Source of the DNA: DAOPYE01 sp035352715
GTDB lineage: Bacteria; Acidobacteriota; Holophagae; Holophagales; Holophagaceae
Assembly (NCBI GenBank): GCA_035352715.1
Contig: DAOPYE010000025.1
Location: 1 to 29,708, forward strand
Length of the DNA stretch: 29,708 nt
Direction: 5' to 3'
Below the pieces are notes generated by a model that saw only the letters and a list, made by a program, of their open reading frames with translations, was not told the origin of the DNA and ran no database searches. The position numbers were made by a program, and so were the translations under genes. Positions 28,767 through 29,708 of this stretch are shown here, one piece after another (position 1 is the stretch's first letter; every line of letters begins with the position of its first letter).

Positions 28767-29708
28767 TCAGGGCTTGAGGGTGCCCATCATACGGGGGTAG
28801 GGCGCCGTTTCGCGGACATGCGGCAGCTTGCAGATCCACGCCACGGCGCGCTCCAGGCCCAGGCCGAAGCCGGCGTGGGGCACGCTGCCGTACTTGCGCA
28901 CATCCAGGTACCATTCGTAGGCCGAGCGATCCAGGCCGTGCTTCTCGATCTGGTCGAGCAGATACTGCAGATTGGAGGCGCGCTCGCCGCCGCCGATGAT
29001 TTCGCCGTAGCCTTCCGGGGCCAGCAGATCCGCGCCCAGGGCCAGCCGGTCGTCTTGGGGGTCCAGCTCGAAGTAGAAGGCCTTGAAGTCCTTGGGGAAG
29101 CGGTGGACCCAGGTGGGGCGATCCATGGCGTTCATCAGGATGGTCTCGTCATCGTTGCCGAAGTCCTCGCCCCAAACGATATCGCTGCCTAGCTCGTGCA
29201 GCTTGTCCACGGCTTCCGAGTAGGTCATGCGGCCGAAGGTGTTGCTGAGGCTCGCCTCCAGGGGCGCGATGTCGCGCTCCAGGATCTTCAGTTCCTCCTG
29301 GTGGGTTTCCAGCACGCGCTGGACCAGGAACTTCGTCATGCGCTCGCCGGTGGCCATGACGTCATCCAGGTGGGCGAAGGCCATCTCGGGCTCCACCATC
29401 CAGAATTCCGTGAGATGGCGGCGGGTCTTGCTCTTCTCGGCGCGGAAGGTGGGGCCGAAGCAGTAGACCTTGCCGAAAGCGGCGATGGCCGGTTCCAGGT
29501 AGAGCTGCCCGGACTGGGACAGCAGCGCCACGCCTTCGTCGAAATAGGGCGTCTGGAACAGGGTGCTGGTGCCCTCGCAGGCGCTGGGCGTCAGGATGGG
29601 GCTGTCCACGAGGGTGAAGCCTTCGCCATCAAAGAAGTCGCGGATGGATTTGGACAGCGTGTGTCGAATGCGAAGGATGGCCCACTGGCGCTTGCTGCGC
29701 ATCCAGAG
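28767..29708 (-). CDS. asnS: Asparaginyl-tRNA synthetase, partial (5' end outside window)
   Basis: Class II synthetase charging tRNA-Asn. The visible 313 codons are the catalytic domain; the N-terminal anticodon-binding OB domain lies beyond the right edge. Motif 2 is FGPTFRAEKSKTRRHLTEFWMVEPEMAF, typical of AsnRS (TEF...EPE) rather than AspRS. Motif 3 is GFGLGLERAVAWICKL near the end, followed by HVRETAPYPRMM. The ATP-binding GEIIGGGERASN is also present. The frame is open to the window edge (reading LWMRSKRQWAIL), so the internal Met near 29702 is not the start. Confidence 0.96.
   Translation of the reverse strand, partial: LWMRSKRQWAILRIRHTLSKSIRDFFDGEGFTLVDSPILTPSACEGTSTLFQTPYFDEGVALLSQSGQLYLEPAIAAFGKVYCFGPTFRAEKSKTRRHLTEFWMVEPEMAFAHLDDVMATGERMTKFLVQRVLETHQEELKILERDIAPLEASLSNTFGRMTYSEAVDKLHELGSDIVWGEDFGNDDETILMNAMDRPTWVHRFPKDFKAFYFELDPQDDRLALGADLLAPEGYGEIIGGGERASNLQYLLDQIEKHGLDRSAYEWYLDVRKYGSVPHAGFGLGLERAVAWICKLPHVRETAPYPRMMGTLKP

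Noticed and set aside
1..29708. Mobile elements, CRISPR arrays, toxin-antitoxin pairs or a defence island
   Set aside because: I looked for transposase or integrase motifs, regular short repeats and typical small gene pairs and found none. The only exact long direct repeat noticed is the assembly-gap duplication.

Overview
The window is 29.7 kb of high-GC chromosomal DNA, densely coded, with about 25 genes and one tRNA. It looks like a Gram-negative, diderm bacterium: there is a TonB-dependent receptor with an N-terminal carboxypeptidase-regulatory-like domain, a full-length DsbD, an NtrY-like kinase and a SPOR-domain protein. My best guess is Acidobacteriota, class Holophagae (Geothrix/Holophaga-like). 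That is inferred from the feel of the proteins and the gene mix, not from a marker tree. Most of the content is housekeeping. I see no phage, insertion sequence, CRISPR array or classical defence island.

Layout. 1-4483 (minus): a probable operon dsbD - 87-aa unknown - rlmN - REC/PAS/histidine kinase (the kinase runs off the left edge). 4484-4883: a 400-base leader/intergenic region with one doubtful small ORF. 4884-6590 (plus): a CPA2 cation/proton antiporter. 6591-9062 (plus): a BlaI-type repressor and a BlaR1-like M56 metalloprotease, overlapping by 4 bases, behind a set of TTCTAGAA palindromes. 9191-14442: a redox/metal block with ahpF and ahpC (minus), a TonB-dependent receptor (minus) and a divergent Fur-family regulator (plus). 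14455-17800: a DNA methylase (minus) divergent from an orphan NtrY-like kinase (plus). 17811-18704 (minus): a DinB-fold protein and rplS. 18908-20437 (minus): gpmI, whose 5' end lies at a 100-N scaffold gap. 20744-22895 (minus): a DUF2846 protein, pyrB and pyrR. 22997-24005 (minus): rsmI and tRNA-Phe(GAA). 24096-26988: a membrane-anchored unknown (plus), a kynB-like cyclase (minus) and an RqcH/NFACT protein (plus). 26997-28553: a degenerate SNase-like secreted protein (plus), a SPOR protein (minus) and a DUF493/YbeD protein (plus). 28767-29708 (minus): the 3' part of asnS.

How genes work together. AhpC and AhpF form a complete peroxide-reducing pair, separated by a hairpin that probably keeps ahpF expression below ahpC. 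The nearby Fur-family gene and TonB receptor share a short divergent control region in which an AT-rich palindrome fills the spacer of the receptor promoter. This suggests metal-responsive control. BlaI and the M56 protease should act as a repressor-protease signalling pair, but the sensor part is a proline-rich linker plus a long coiled coil in place of a penicillin-binding domain. pyrR and pyrB are translationally adjacent and serve pyrimidine synthesis.

The points most worth a second look are: the 55-bp exact duplication flanking the N gap (an assembly artefact that breaks the gpmI 5' region); a second, diverged copy of the asnS C-terminal codons 183 bases beyond the gene, with a hairpin-rich segment between; the M56 protein's unusual sensor domain; and two proteins with apparently altered key residues (the NFACT protein and the SNase-like protein).
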